NCBI RefSeq assembly: GCF_038502225.1
Contig: NC_091292.1
Location: forward strand, 44,866,228 to 44,930,227
Origin: Cherax quadricarinatus
Taxonomy: Eukaryota > Arthropoda > Malacostraca > Decapoda > Parastacidae
Reading direction: 5' to 3'
Length of the DNA stretch: 64,000 bases
Shown here: positions 1 through 11,850 of the stretch, in pieces
Layout: every line of letters begins with the position of its first letter
How positions within the stretch are numbered: the stretch's first letter is position 1
Translations under genes and position numbers: made by a program
Notes under the pieces: model-generated
What the model saw: only the letters and a program-made list of their open reading frames with translations
What the model was told of the DNA's origin: nothing
Databases searched by the model: none

Positions 1-1531
1 GTCTTTTCTGGTGGACTTGAGAATGTCTTTTCTGGTGGACTTGAGAATGTCTTTTCTAATGGACTTGAGAATATCTTTTCTGGTGGACTTAAGGATGTCT
101 TTTCTGATGTACTTGAGGATGTCTTTTCTGATGTACTTGAGGATGTCTTTTCTGATGGACTTGAGAATGTCTTTTCTGATGGACGTGAGAATGTCTTTTC
201 TGATGTACTTGAGGATGTCTTTTCTGATGTACTTGAGAATGTCTTTTCTGATGGACTTGAGAATGTCTCTTCTGATGGACTTGAGAATGTCTTTTCTGAT
301 GGACTTGAGAATGTCTCTTCTGATGGACTTGAGAATGTCTCTTCTGATGGACTTGAGAATGTCTTTTCTGATGGACTTAAGAATGTCTTTTCTGATGGAC
401 TTGAGAATGTCTTTTCTGATGTACTTGAGAATGTCTTTTCTGATGGACTTGAGAATGTCTTTTCTGATGGACTTAAGAATGTCTTTTCTGATGGACTTGA
501 GAATGTCTCTTCTGATGTACTTGAGAATGTCTTTTCTGATGGACTTAAGAATGTCTTTTCTGATGGACTTGAGAATGTCTTTTCTGATGTACTTGAGAAT
601 GTCTTTTCTGATGGACTTGAGAATGTCTTTTCTGATGGACTTGAGAATGTCTTTTCTGATGGACTTGAGAATGTCCCTTCTGATGGACTTGAGAATGTCT
701 CTTCTGATGCACTTAAGAATGTCTTTTCTGATGGACTTGAGAATGTCTTTTCTGATGGACTTGAGAATGTCTTTTCTGATGGACTTGAGAATGTCTTTTC
801 TGATGGACTTGAGAATGTCTTTTCTGATGGACTTGAGAATGTCTTTTCTGATGGACTTAAGAATGTCTTTTCTGATGGACTTGAGAATGTCTCTTCTGAT
901 GGACTTGAGAATGTCTCTTCTGGTGGACTTGAGAATGTCTCTTCTGATGGACTTGAGAATGTCTTTTCTGATGGACTTGAGAATGTCTTTTCTGATGAAC
1001 TTGAGGATGTCTTTTCTGATGGACTTGAGAATGTCTTTTCTGATGGACTTGAGAATGTCTTTTCTGATGGACTTGAGAATGTCTTTTCTGATGAACTTGA
1101 GGATGTCTTTTCTGATGGACTTGAGAATGTCTTTTCTGATGGACTTGAGAATGTCTTTTCTGATGGACTTGAGAATGTCTTTTCTGATGAACTTGAGGAT
1201 GTCTTTTCTGATGGACTTAAGAATGTCTTTTCTGATGGACTTGAGAATGTCTCTTCTGATGGACTTGAGAATGTCTCTTCTGGTGGACTTGAGAATGTCT
1301 CTTCTGATGGACTTGAGAATGTCTTTTCTGATGGACTTGAGAATGTCTTTTCTGATGAACTTGAGGATGTCTTTTCTGATGGACTTGAGAATGTCTTTTC
1401 TGATGGACTTGAGAATGTCTTTTCTGATGGACTTGAGAATGTCTCTTCTGATGGACTTAAGAATGTCTCTTCTGATGGACTTGAGAATGTCTTTTCTGAT
1501 GGACTTAAGAATATCTCCTCTGATCAACTTT
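1..1531. repeat. 24-bp minisatellite array (about 63 copies)
   Basis: Tandem 24-bp units containing GGACTTGAGAATGTC fill the start of the window and run off its left edge. Units vary at a few sites: TTTTCT or TCTTCT, GATGGAC or GATGTAC or GATGAAC, TTGAGAA or TTGAGGA or TTAAGAA. As 24 is a multiple of 3 and the unit lacks a stop in one frame, it reads as an 8-residue repeat (MDLRMSFL) for over 500 codons. This looks like a by-product, not a gene. Positions 841-1080 and 1201-1440 are identical, which reveals a 360-bp (15-unit) higher-order period. Confidence 0.95.
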
Positions 1532-2289
1532 AAAGGTTCAGTTCGGATATATTTTGCTTTGTGAAAAATTCAGTGACATTGGCTTTTGGATAAGTCACAT
1601 TTATCAATTTTGTAGAAAAAAATAATGATCTCCGTGTAATAAGTTGCATTGTGGAAGGTGAGGAGTGTTTTACGTATTTGTAAACTTTGCTTATTTGAAT
1701 AAAAAAATTAATGTTTCTTCTAGTGATTTTTATTGGTTTATACTTTAACATTGTAATATTTAAGTAATTCCTTTCAGTTATGTAGGAGATATATATATTC
1801 ATCTTAAACCAACAAAAGTAGGATGTCTAAGAGCATTGTAAAGATTGCGCCGTTGAATGAAACTACGGGTAGCTGGAGCCAGATTCTTCGCATCAGAGCA
1901 GTGAGAAGGCTCCTGGGAGAAGCAGCATCTGTGACGTAGCCTCCTTTATCGAACCTCATTGGCTGAGAGTTAAGAATATAAACACCTTGATCCAGTTAGT
2001 TGTGCCGCCTGAATAGCTGGTTTATTGTACACTCCAGGATCATTGTATGAGAAGTAGCGCAAAAAACGGGATTACAGAGGCCACAATGGCTCTTTGTGGG
2101 GCCTCACTTAGCACTGTTACATCACTAGAAGTAAATTCACATTCTACAGCTACTTCATAAGGTTAATGTGCACAATACAGTATGGAATACAATTTAAAAA
2201 AATGATATTTTATTACGACTAAAAGCATTGGTCATAATTGGGTTGCAATTTCCTCTATAGAAACCATTCGTACAACTAGATACACCCTC
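1532..2289. other. A+T-rich intergenic sequence
   Basis: No coding region is supported here. At about 2074-2105 there is an imperfect hairpin whose left arm GAGGCCACAA pairs with TTGTGG..GGCCTC. It looks like a piece of a dispersed repeat, but I cannot name the family. Only short open frames with no recognisable content are present. Confidence 0.5.
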
Positions 2290-3045
2290 AAGATTTCGGA
2301 TATATCATAAACACTGAGTTTTTTTGTAGTATCCTGTAGGGTTTGCGTGGAAGTGTCTCTGAAAGTGCAAATTCCTGTTTCTGTCCACATTTTCCATCTC
2401 CATACATACCGTACTGCCAGAGATACTTATAGCCTAGTCTTAGTCTAATAGTAATAACTTCTTGCAATCTACTGACCTTAATCCCTTCTCCACAGACATG
2501 TTTAACTTGACACATATCCTTATGACGGACAATGGATCTGCTAGTTCCATTCGTTACTGTTCTACTTTCTTCAAATTCGTTTGTTAGTTCCCTTCTGAAA
2601 GTGTTTCGTAAGCTTCTCTTTTAATAACTAAAATTATACTCAGGATTCCATTCAATGTTAGTTTAGTTAACTAATTCATCAAGTTTGTTATGCTCCTGGA
2701 GATCTATGTAAGAAGGAATCCACAAATCCTTACCTGTAATCCATTTTTTAATAATTTGTGTATATCTGTGTCAAACTTCATGTACAAACATAGTGCATTT
2801 ACGCCTCAGGCTATCTAGAGCAATTAATTAGGACAGACAATTAGTTAAAATTAAATTGACTGTAGCCATATTTTCCACAATCTTGAGACCAACAAGTATG
2901 ACAAACAGCTCGGTTTCTAAGGTGAAAGCCCTGTTATTAATTACAATACACCTCCGCATTACATTACCATCAGACCGGTTGACTTTGAGCACCTGACCGA
3001 TTTTCATCCACGGAAATTCCCAAATACCAGCGTTGTTTACCACTC
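2290..3045 (-). pseudogene. LINE C-terminal remnant: RNase H domain and cysteine-rich tail
   Basis: Reading the minus strand from 3043 downward gives a decayed RNase H-like stretch (FTLETELFVILVGLKI, matching the usual 'TELFAIL.AL' helix). Across stop codons follow a helix-rich part and SLRRKCTMFVHEV, and then a region resembling the '.WIPSY.G....LDEL' end of LINE RNase H. Past a frame break, 2515 to 2290 holds RLRLGYKYLWQYG and a Cys/Gly cluster, like the segment that follows RNase H in I-superfamily non-LTR elements. No reverse transcriptase was found beside it. Several stops and frame changes mean it is dead. The family assignment rests on motif memory, not a search. Confidence 0.6.
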
Positions 3046-5480
3046 CAAATAGTCAGTAAGTTTCTCAAAATATTTATATGCCCAGTTGAATGTTTGAACA
3101 TTAGTTTATATTCAAATAAAGTTGGTGAGACACTTGCAAGCAATGCTGCCAGATATGTGAAGTTACGTGGCAGTAAAAGAAATCACAAAAGTGAACACTG
3201 TCCATGCTACATGTTGTCCCGGCCCATATTAGGCTCTAGTGCGATTCCTGACCCTTGATACATAATGATTATTACATTGCATATGCGAATAATTTTGTTC
3301 TGCAATTCTCATGATGTGTTTTTTTTCTTTTTTTTTTTTTTGTAATGTCAGGTTACAACCTTTGAATTTGACAGATCAAAGCCCACAGAGAACGTGACTA
3401 CGCTTTGTTTATTCCTGAAGCTGGCAACAAAAATTAATGTGAATCTCTTAATAACGTGAAAGATGAAGGCGATTATGTGTTTATCTTGTCGGATCACCAC
3501 AATTCATTATGAATGAGATGAGTCTGTATGATATTCCTCTGATCTTGCTGTTGTGAATGATTGACTTTTGTACAGGTGTGATGTCACTGAGTTTGTTGCA
3601 AGACAAACGGCACGTCGAGAAGGAGACGGCAGCTCCAAAGAGAGCATGTCAAAATACTCTCACTGTGTTTAAACCTCAGCTAAAAGATATAAAAACCTGA
3701 AAGTATTCAGATCAGATATGTCTTACGTTGTTTATTATATAGAAATGCGTAAAGCTTCATATAAGATACGCAAATGTTGTTTCACATTACAGGCGTCGAA
3801 TTTTTCTAACGCTTTCCTTCTAATAGCATTGAAATAAACGAAGACAAAAAAGAGAAACATTAGGAAAAAAATTAAATATAAAATCACACGGGAAGACAAA
3901 AGGTGGAACACTCTAAAAATAAGACATAAGGATAAATATACATCTTAATTAAAACTACTACACTGCTGATTATTTAAAAAAAATCGTCAGCCACTTTACG
4001 ACAATAATCGTCAGCCACTTTACGACAATAATCGTCAGCCACTTTACGACAATAATCGTCAGCCACTTTACGACAACATGAATCTTGCTGGAGTAAACTA
4101 GTATAACAAACACCACAGACTGACTTGGAACACTACTGGAAATACCACCTACTTAAGCGGTGCTAAATTTTAATAAAATCCCCATTGCAAAATAGCATAA
4201 ACTGAATAACTTCTTTTATTTTTCAAAATATACAAGGTATTAAACCAAAGACAAAAAAATAAAGTTTCTTAAATTGCATTATCAAAGAAAGAAATGTTTT
4301 TCTTAGAAACTTGGGAGAAATCTCCTCTTACAGTTGTGATAGAGAGGTGAGTCTGGATGCCACAGCTTGATTACCACAGATTCCTCACAGTGACGAGTTC
4401 CTCTGAATTTAAGATATTCATTTATTTGCATGAAATGGTAAAGTGCTTAAGGTAAAAGTGGAGAATAAAATCCTGGTAAATCCCTTTATAGTGAACCATA
4501 GAAACGACAGAGGAACTCACTGAGAAGATAATAAGGCAAGACAGATGCCTAGAAACACATTTAGATACCGATGTCCCTATTGTTAAATGAAAGAATGGTA
4601 AGAATACCGAGAAGTATTTCAGCTCAAACAGTTGCATGTTAGGCAGCTCCTAAAATTGAGGAAAGTTAATATATATCAAAGGATAACAGAATCATTAACA
4701 CTACAAAATCATCTAGAAATACAAACGCACTTGATTTGACAAACATAAAAATTGTCGATTCATGTTGCTGGCAATTTTATTGAAGTGAAGTTTGGTAAAT
4801 TTAACTTCAATGAACAGAAAATTAACTGGGAAAAAATAATGAATTAGTTATCAGCCATTGAGAAACCTTGTTGAGCAGTTTTATTTTAAACCAGAAAACC
4901 TGAATGGAGAAACTTACGACTGTATAAAATAGTATCTACTGAAAAAGCCTAAATAGAGATCAGGAATAAAACACTAACATCGAATAATGTACAGAAAAAA
5001 ATGAAAAGTTGTCAAACTATCACAACAAAAGAAATTATATATTCAGAGAAAAATTACAGGTGCAGAACATAAAATAAAAAATTCCGACCAGACAGAAAAA
5101 AAGACAAGCGGAATAAAAGTCCATTCAGGAAATGATAAAATTCCAAGCAATTTTTATTAATATGCAAAGTGAAAAACTTTGAATATTAGCAGTCTTCTCA
5201 AAGGAGAATCGTACAATGATAACGACAAAGAAACCCTGAGAGAACAATAAGAATCAAAGTTCAGTGGTCCTGTTGACCTCATGACAGCTGAAGACCCAAA
5301 CAGTTTAGCACAAGTTTAAAAATCTCAAAAACAGAGTGATATAATGCCCAGGCATACAACAAACCGTCCCAATTCCTGAAAAGTAATACAGAACAAGAAT
5401 TGAAAATATAGGAAAAATACTCAGTGTCCCCGGGGGAAAGAAGTAAGATTCAGATGAAATCCAACAGATGTAAATCTGAA
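3046..5480. other. A+T-rich stretch without a supported gene
   Basis: Except for a short tandem repeat at 3981-4076, this 2.4 kb shows no intact gene. It contains a T-rich run near 3320-3343. Around 4790-5100, plus-strand frames broken by stops faintly resemble the linker between endonuclease and reverse transcriptase of a LINE. That resemblance is too weak to call. Confidence 0.5.
3981..4076. repeat. 24-bp short tandem repeat, 4 copies
   Basis: Four copies of a 24-bp unit containing GTCAGCCACTTTACGACA stand head to tail with almost no divergence, embedded in otherwise unique A+T-rich sequence. The near identity suggests a recent local duplication, an early-stage minisatellite compared with the mature arrays elsewhere in the window. 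Confidence 0.95.
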
Positions 5481-7164
5481 GTCAACAAGGCTGTACGGTG
5501 GAAGATGATGTCTCCAATACAACTGCTGAGACATCATTAGTCATCAAGGCTGTACGGTGGAAGATGATGTCTCCTAGTACAACTACTGAGACATCATTAG
5601 TCATCAAGGCTGTACGGTGGAAGATGATGTCTCCTAGTACAACTACTGAGACATCATTAGTCAACAAGGCTGTACGGTGGAAGATGATGTCTCCTAGTAC
5701 AACTACTGAGACATCATTAGTCAACAAGGCTGTACGGTGGAAGATGATGTCTCCTAGTACAACTACTGAGACACCATTAGTCAACAAGGCTGCACGGTGG
5801 GAGATGATATCTCCTAGTACAACTACTGAGACACCATTAGTCAACAAGGCTGCACGGTGGAAGATGATGTCTCCTAGTACAACTACTGAGACACCATTAG
5901 TCAACAAGGCTGCACGGTGGAAGATGATATCTCCTAGTACAACTACTGAGACGTCATTAGTCAACAAGGTTGTAGGGTGGAAAATGGTGTCTCCTAGTAC
6001 AACTACTGAGACGTCATTAGTCAACAAGGTTGTAGGGTGGAAGATGGTGTCTCCTAGTACAACTACTGAGACGTCATTAGTCAACAAGGCTGTAGGATGG
6101 AAGATGATGTCTCCTAGTACAACTATTGAGACGTCATTAGTCAACAAGGTTGCAGGGTGGAAGATGGTGTCTCCTAGTACAACTACTGAGACGTCATTAG
6201 TCAACAAGGTTGTAGGGTGGAAAATGGTGTCTCCTAGTACAACTACTGAGACGTCATTAGTCAACAAGGCTGTAGGGTGGAAGATGGTGTCTCCTAGTAC
6301 AACTATTGAGACGTCATTAGTCAACAAGGTTGCAGGGTGGAAGATGGTGTCTCCTAGTACAACTACTGAGACGTCATTAGTCAACAAGGCTGTAGGGTGG
6401 AAGATGGTGTCTCCTAGTACAATTACTGAGACGTCATTAGTCAACAAGGCTGTAGGGTGGAAGATGGTGTCTCCTAGTACAACTATTGAGACGTCATTAG
6501 TCAACAAGGCTGTAGGGTGGAAAATGGTGTCTCCTAGTACAACTACTGAGACGTCATTAGTCAACAAGGTTGTAGGGTGGAAGATGGTGTCTCCTAGTAC
6601 AACTACTGAGACGTCATTAGTCAACAAGGCTGTAGGGTGGAAGATGGTGTCTCCTAGTACAACTACTGAGACGTCATTAGTCAACAAGGTTGTAGGGTGG
6701 AAGATGGTGTCTCCTAGTACAACTACTGAGACGTCATTAGTCAACAAGGCTGTAGGGTGGAAGATGGTGTCTCCTAGTACAACTACTGAGACGTCATTAG
6801 TCAACAAGGCTGTAGGGTGGAAGATGGTGTCTCCTAGTACAACTACTGAGACGTCATTAGTCAACAAGGCTGTAGGGTGGAAGATGGTGTCTCCTAGTAC
6901 AACTACTGAGACGTCATTAGGCAACAAGGTTGTAGGGTGGAAGATGGTGTCTCCTAGTACAACTACTGAAACGTCATTAGTCAACAAGGCTGTAGGGTGG
7001 AAGATGGTGTCTCCTAGTACAACTACTGAGACGTCATTAGTCAACAAGGCTGTAGGGTGGAAGATGATGTCTCCTAGTACAACTACTGAGACACCATTAG
7101 TCAACAAGGCTGTAGGGTGGAAGATGATGTCTCCTAGTACAACTATTGAGACGTCATTAGTCAA
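5481..7164. repeat. 60-bp minisatellite array (28 copies, no indels)
   Basis: The unit (containing GAGACGTCATTAGTCAACAA) repeats 28 times in a strict 60-bp register, every copy in phase from 5481 to 7164. Two main variant blocks are seen. The first eight or so copies carry GTACGGTGG or GCACGGTGG, and later copies carry GTAGGGTGG. CACCATTAG and CGTCATTAG also define blocks. Both strands are open for 560 codons (20-residue periods) because the monomer has no stop in one frame on each strand. Only substitutions separate copies. It could be a coding repeat, but no flanking exon, start context or splice site supports this. Confidence 0.93.
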
Positions 7165-7224
7165 GACAAAGAATGATTGATTCCCATCTGTCGCTCTTAA
7201 TTAAATTCACATTTGAATATCACC

Positions 7225-7570
7225 ATTAAAAACGCTGCCATCTCTTGACACCTCACAGTGAAAAACACTGCCATCCCCCGACCCTGACAGTGAAAGACGC
7301 TGCCATCCCACGACAACTGGCAGTGAAAGACTGCAATCCCCCAGCATCTGACAGTGAAAGTCACCGCCATCCCGAACGCCTTACAATGCAAGACATTTCC
7401 GTCCCTTATGCCTGACAGTGAAAGACTGCAGCCCCCGACACCTGACAGTGAATGCCGCTACCATCCCCCGATGCCTGACGGAACTGCCGTCCCTTGACAC
7501 TTGACAGAAATACCGACCCTCGACACCTGACAGACCTGCCGTCCCTCGACACCTGTCAGACCTGCTATCT
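7225..7570. repeat. Degenerate tandem repeat, unit about 30-33 bp
   Basis: A diverged series built on CTGACAGTGAAAGAC, then GCTGCCATCCC and CGACACC, decays towards the right into shorter units (GACACCTGACAGACCTGCCG). Copies differ by substitutions and small indels, unlike the neighbouring 60-bp and 42-bp arrays. This suggests an older array no longer being homogenised. Confidence 0.75.
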
Positions 7571-7632
7571 CTTTATAACTTGATACAACCCACTCTACTG
7601 CATTATACTGCATTTGGATTTATTTTTCCAAC

Positions 7633-8023
7633 CCTGTTATCCCTTGCCACACGCCAGGTTAAGACAGTGCCAGGCTCTCTGCTGTCCCTTGTCACACGCC
7701 AGGTTAAGACAGTGCCAGGCTCTGCTGTCTCTTGCCACACGCCAGGTTAAGACAGTGCCAGGCTCTGCTGTCCCTTGCCACACGCCAGGTTAAGACAGTG
7801 CCAGGCTCTGCTGTCCCTTGCCACACGCTACGTTAAGACAGTGCCAGGCTCTGCTGTCCCTTGCCACACGCTACGTTAAGACAGTGCCAGGCTCTGCTGT
7901 CCCTTGCCACACGCTACGTTAAGACAGTGCCAGGCTCTGCTGTCCCTTGCCACACGCTACGTTAAGACAGTGCCAGGCTCTGCTGTCCCTTGGCACACGC
8001 CAGGTTAAGACAGTGCCAGGCTC
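7633..8023. repeat. 42-bp minisatellite array (about 9 copies)
   Basis: The unit contains GTTAAGACAGTGCCAGGCTC and CTTGCCACACGC. Copies fall into two runs, an early one with CGCCAGGTTAAG and a middle one of about four copies with CGCTACGTTAAG. A last copy returns to the CCAGG form. That grouping indicates block duplication inside the array. Confidence 0.93.
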
Positions 8024-8242
8024 CTCCTAGCAGCACAAGGTTTACAACATAATTTCGGCTTGAAAATGACTGTACAAACATGTTTAACAGTGTTGTTGGT
8101 CCCCAAGTGACTTCTTGTAACCATCCGTTGGATACATTGTATGTATTTTTTCCACTGTGTGTACCCTGGTGCATTATTTCCCATTACTATTACAGAATGG
8201 ATATGCAATTTAAAACTATATACAATGAATTTGCATATTTTC

Positions 8243-9170
8243 TTATTAACACATCGGCCGTTTCCCACCAAGGCAGGGTGGCCCGAAAAAAGAAAAACTT
8301 TCATCTTTCACTCCATCACTGTTTTGCCAGAGGCATGCTTACGCTACAGTTATAAAACTGGAACTTTAACACCTTTAAGAGTGCAGACACTGTACTTCCC
8401 ATCACCAGGACTCAAGTGCGACCTGCCAGTTTCCTTGAATCCCTTCATAAATATCACCTTGCTCACACTCCATCAGCATGTCAAGTCCTAAAAACCATCT
8501 GTCTCCATTCACTCCTATCTAACACGCTCACGCATGCTTGCTGGAAGTCCAAGCCCCTCGCACACAAAGTTTCCTTTACCCCCTCGCTCCAACCTTTCCT
8601 AGGCTTACTCCCTACCTCGAAGTCATTCTATTTTGTTCTACCCTCTCTGCATGTCCAAATCACCTCAACAACCCTTCCTCAGCCCTCTGGATAATAGTTT
8701 TAGTAATCCCGCACCTCCTCCTTATTTCCAAACTATGAATTCTCTGCATTATATTCACAACACACATTGCCCTCAGACATGACATCTCCACTGCCTCCAG
8801 CCTTCTCCTTGTTGTAACATTCACCACCCATGCTTCAAACCCATATAAAAGCGTTTGTATAACAAAGTTCTTTGTCTCCACAGACTCCTCAGTGCACCAC
8901 TTACCTTTTCCCCTCATCAATTCTATGATTCACCCCATCATTCATAGACCCATCTGCTGACACTTCCACTCCTAAATATCTGAATACATTCACCTCCTCC
9001 ATACTCTCTCCCTCCAATCTGATATCCAATCTTTCGTTACATAATTTTGTTATCCTCATCACCTTACTCTTTCCTATATTAACTTTTAATTTCCTTCTTT
9101 TACATCCCCTACCAAACTCAGTTACCAGCCTCTGCAAACATACACAAAAAATCATACTTAGAAAATGTTC
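8243..9170 (-). mobile_element. Non-LTR retrotransposon, 3' half (reverse transcriptase end and 3' tail)
   Basis: On the minus strand, from about 9155 to 8901, a frame encodes the end of a reverse transcriptase: NIGKSKVMRI, then VFRYLGVEVSADGSM, matching the 'K.N..KS..M' and 'F.YLG..' boxes. After a frameshift at about 8901-8920 the next frame gives TLLYGFEAW and EMSCLRAMCVV, the usual C-terminal region of such elements. From about 8660 to 8243 there is a non-coding 3' tail. It includes TTTTTCTTTTTTCGGGCCAC, a sequence I recognise from a very abundant decapod repeat, and it ends in a short TTAATAA tail. Frame breaks and the missing 5' part make it a dead copy. The clade (RTE-like or other) is uncertain. 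Confidence 0.75.
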
Positions 9171-9491
9171 CCAGGTCCTATAAAGAGTGAGATGAATGTT
9201 TTAAATATATTTATGAGATGGAAAAAAAACATAAAAAGTTTGTGCAGGAGGAAGACGACTCGTTAGTTGGGACATGAAACATGAAACATGAAACATGACT
9301 CGGCGTGTGGCGGCCAGAAGCCCTGACCAGGGGATACACCTTGCCATTGTGTGGGATATTAGTAGGTGGGATACATGCCGGCTGCTGTTTGCCTGAAATG
9401 CTCTGCACAACAAACGACTTTCTATATAGTAGTATGTTATTGATATAAGCTAGGCCTGTATACCTTCTACATGTACTTGTAGAAATAAACC
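9171..9491 (+). mobile_element. Probable retroposon 3' end feeding a (TTA)n tail
   Basis: This stretch has no gene. It includes a 7-bp triplication (AAACATG three times, near 9276-9297). Its end, TGTACTTGTAGAAATAAAC, directly precedes the long (TTA)n tract. I recognise similar sequence leading into ATT-rich tails at the 3' ends of decapod retroposons. The boundary on the left is a guess. Confidence 0.4.
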
Positions 9492-9612
<121 letters not shown>

Positions 9613-10140
9613 GGATCTATCCTGGTTGGTGTGAGGGATACATGTTGTGTCTTGGAGATATATGCTAACTGGCGTAATGAATACAGGCTAGCAGGTTTGA
9701 GGGATTCATGATACATCAGACAGATACATGCTAGGTGTGATGGATACGATTTGGAAGATGTAAGGGATACATGTATGGTGAGAGGAATCACTTCTGGGAT
9801 GTGTGAAAAAATTTATTCTACCAGATGTGAGGGATACCTGATAAGTATGAAGGATATATGAGAGCTGGTGTAAGGCATATATGCTGGCTGGAGTTAGGGA
9901 TACATTAACATACATTAACACGTATGTGAATCGCACATGTCAAATGAAGAAAGTGATACATGCTTTCTGGGGTTAGGGATACATGCTGAGCGTAATACAC
10001 GCGCTAGTAAGTGTGAGGGATACATGCTAGCTGGTAAAGTGGATACATGCTACCTTGAGTAAGGTATATATAACAGATGTGAGGAAAACTTGTCAACATG
10101 TTGGAGAGTTATATACTAGCATGCTGACAGACATGACAGG
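9613..10140. repeat. Degenerate tandem repeat built on GAGGGATACATG
   Basis: A worn series of units of roughly 27-35 bp carries GTGAGGGATACATGCTAGCTGG and variants (TAAGGGATACATG, GATGGATACATGC). The spacing is irregular and many copies are broken. It grades rightward into the CAGCAGGTG-type units, so the two may share an origin. Confidence 0.7.

Positions 10141-10977
<837 letters not shown>

Positions 10978-11046
<69 letters not shown>
10978..11046. repeat. (TA)n microsatellite, right of TIR element
   Basis: About 69 bp of pure TA directly after the right TIR, mirroring the tract on the left side. Confidence 0.97.
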
Positions 11047-11048
<2 letters not shown>

Positions 11049-11119
11049 CAGATTTAGTTTACAGATGGCATCGATTATAGAGCCACCTGGTATAGACATA
11101 AGATAAGACAATTTGGCGG

Positions 11120-11183
11120 ATAACGTGAGATGTTTATAGAGTTCAGCAGGTGTGAAGAACATAGTCCAGCAGGTATTAAGAAC
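11120..11183. repeat. Satellite units (CAGCAGGTGTGAAGAACAT type), left segment
   Basis: Two to three units carrying TTCAGCAGGTGTGAAGAACA and AGTCCAGCAGGTATTAAGAAC precede the palindromic element. The same monomer resumes at 11543, so the palindrome sits within this array. Confidence 0.85.
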
Positions 11184-11517
11184 ATGTAAAGTAAAAGGAC
11201 ACAAGTGCAACTAATGTGACATTTTATTGTGGCAACGTTTCGCTCTCCAGGAGCTTTATCAAGCCATTACAAACAATACATGGACACAGAGGGTATATAA
11301 AGGCTCAGAGTGAGGTGCAATACTAGTGAGGTACCATTTCGATGTTCACTAGTGAACATCGGAATGGTACCTCACTAGTATTGCACCTCACTCTGAGCCT
11401 TTATATACCCTCTGTGTCCATGTATTGTTTGTAATGCCTTGATAAAGCTCCTGGAGAGCGAAACGTTGCCACAATAAAATGTCACATTAGTTGCACTTGT
11501 GTCCTTTTACTTTACAT
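11184..11517. mobile_element. 334-bp near-perfect palindrome (long inverted-repeat element)
   Basis: The left arm 11184-11350 and right arm 11351-11517 are inverse complements over 167 bp. I count two mismatches, a T/C near 11339 and a C/G near 11251. The centre GATGTTCACTAGTGAACATC (11341-11360) is perfectly self-complementary, so there is no spacer. Outer ends are ATGTAAAG and CTTTACAT. Each arm holds GGCAACGTTTCGCTCTCCAG, familiar to me from dispersed decapod repeats. The sequence after it (TTGTCGGTAATTCTACCAAC, from 11519) may belong to the element. It is inserted in the CAGCAGGTG satellite. It carries no gene and would form a very stable hairpin or foldback RNA. Confidence 0.9.
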
Positions 11518-11542
11518 ATTGTCGGTAATTCTACCAACTTTA

Positions 11543-11850
11543 TTACATTAAGAACATGATCCAGCAGGTGTGGAGAACATAGTCCAGCAGGTTGTTTTTA
11601 AGAACATGGCCCAGCATGTGTGAAAACCATGGTCCAGCAAGTGTGAAGAACATGGTCCAACAGGTGTGAAGAACATGTTCCAACAGATGTGGAGAACATG
11701 GTCCAGTAAGTGTGAAAAACATGGTCCAGGAGGCTTTTAAGAACATGGTCCAGCAGGCTTTTAAGAACATGGTCCAGCAGGCTTTTAAGAATATGGTCCA
11801 GCAGGTATGAAGAACATGGTCCAGCAGGTGTGAAGAACATTGTCCAGTAT
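11543..11850. repeat. 23-24-bp satellite array (AAGAACATGGTCCAGCAGG)
   Basis: About 13 units carry AAGAACATGGTCCAGCAGG with tails GTGTG, CTTTT or TATG. They are moderately diverged. All three minus-strand frames stay open for part of the array, but no protein is implied. The array continues on the far side of the LINE insertion at 13386. Confidence 0.9.

Noticed and set aside
1530..8738. Assorted small open frames of 60-116 codons outside arrays (for example 4422-4637, 8080-8694)
   Set aside because: No motif, biased position over known repeats (the 8080-8738 set lies antisense to a LINE tail), and lengths expected by chance.
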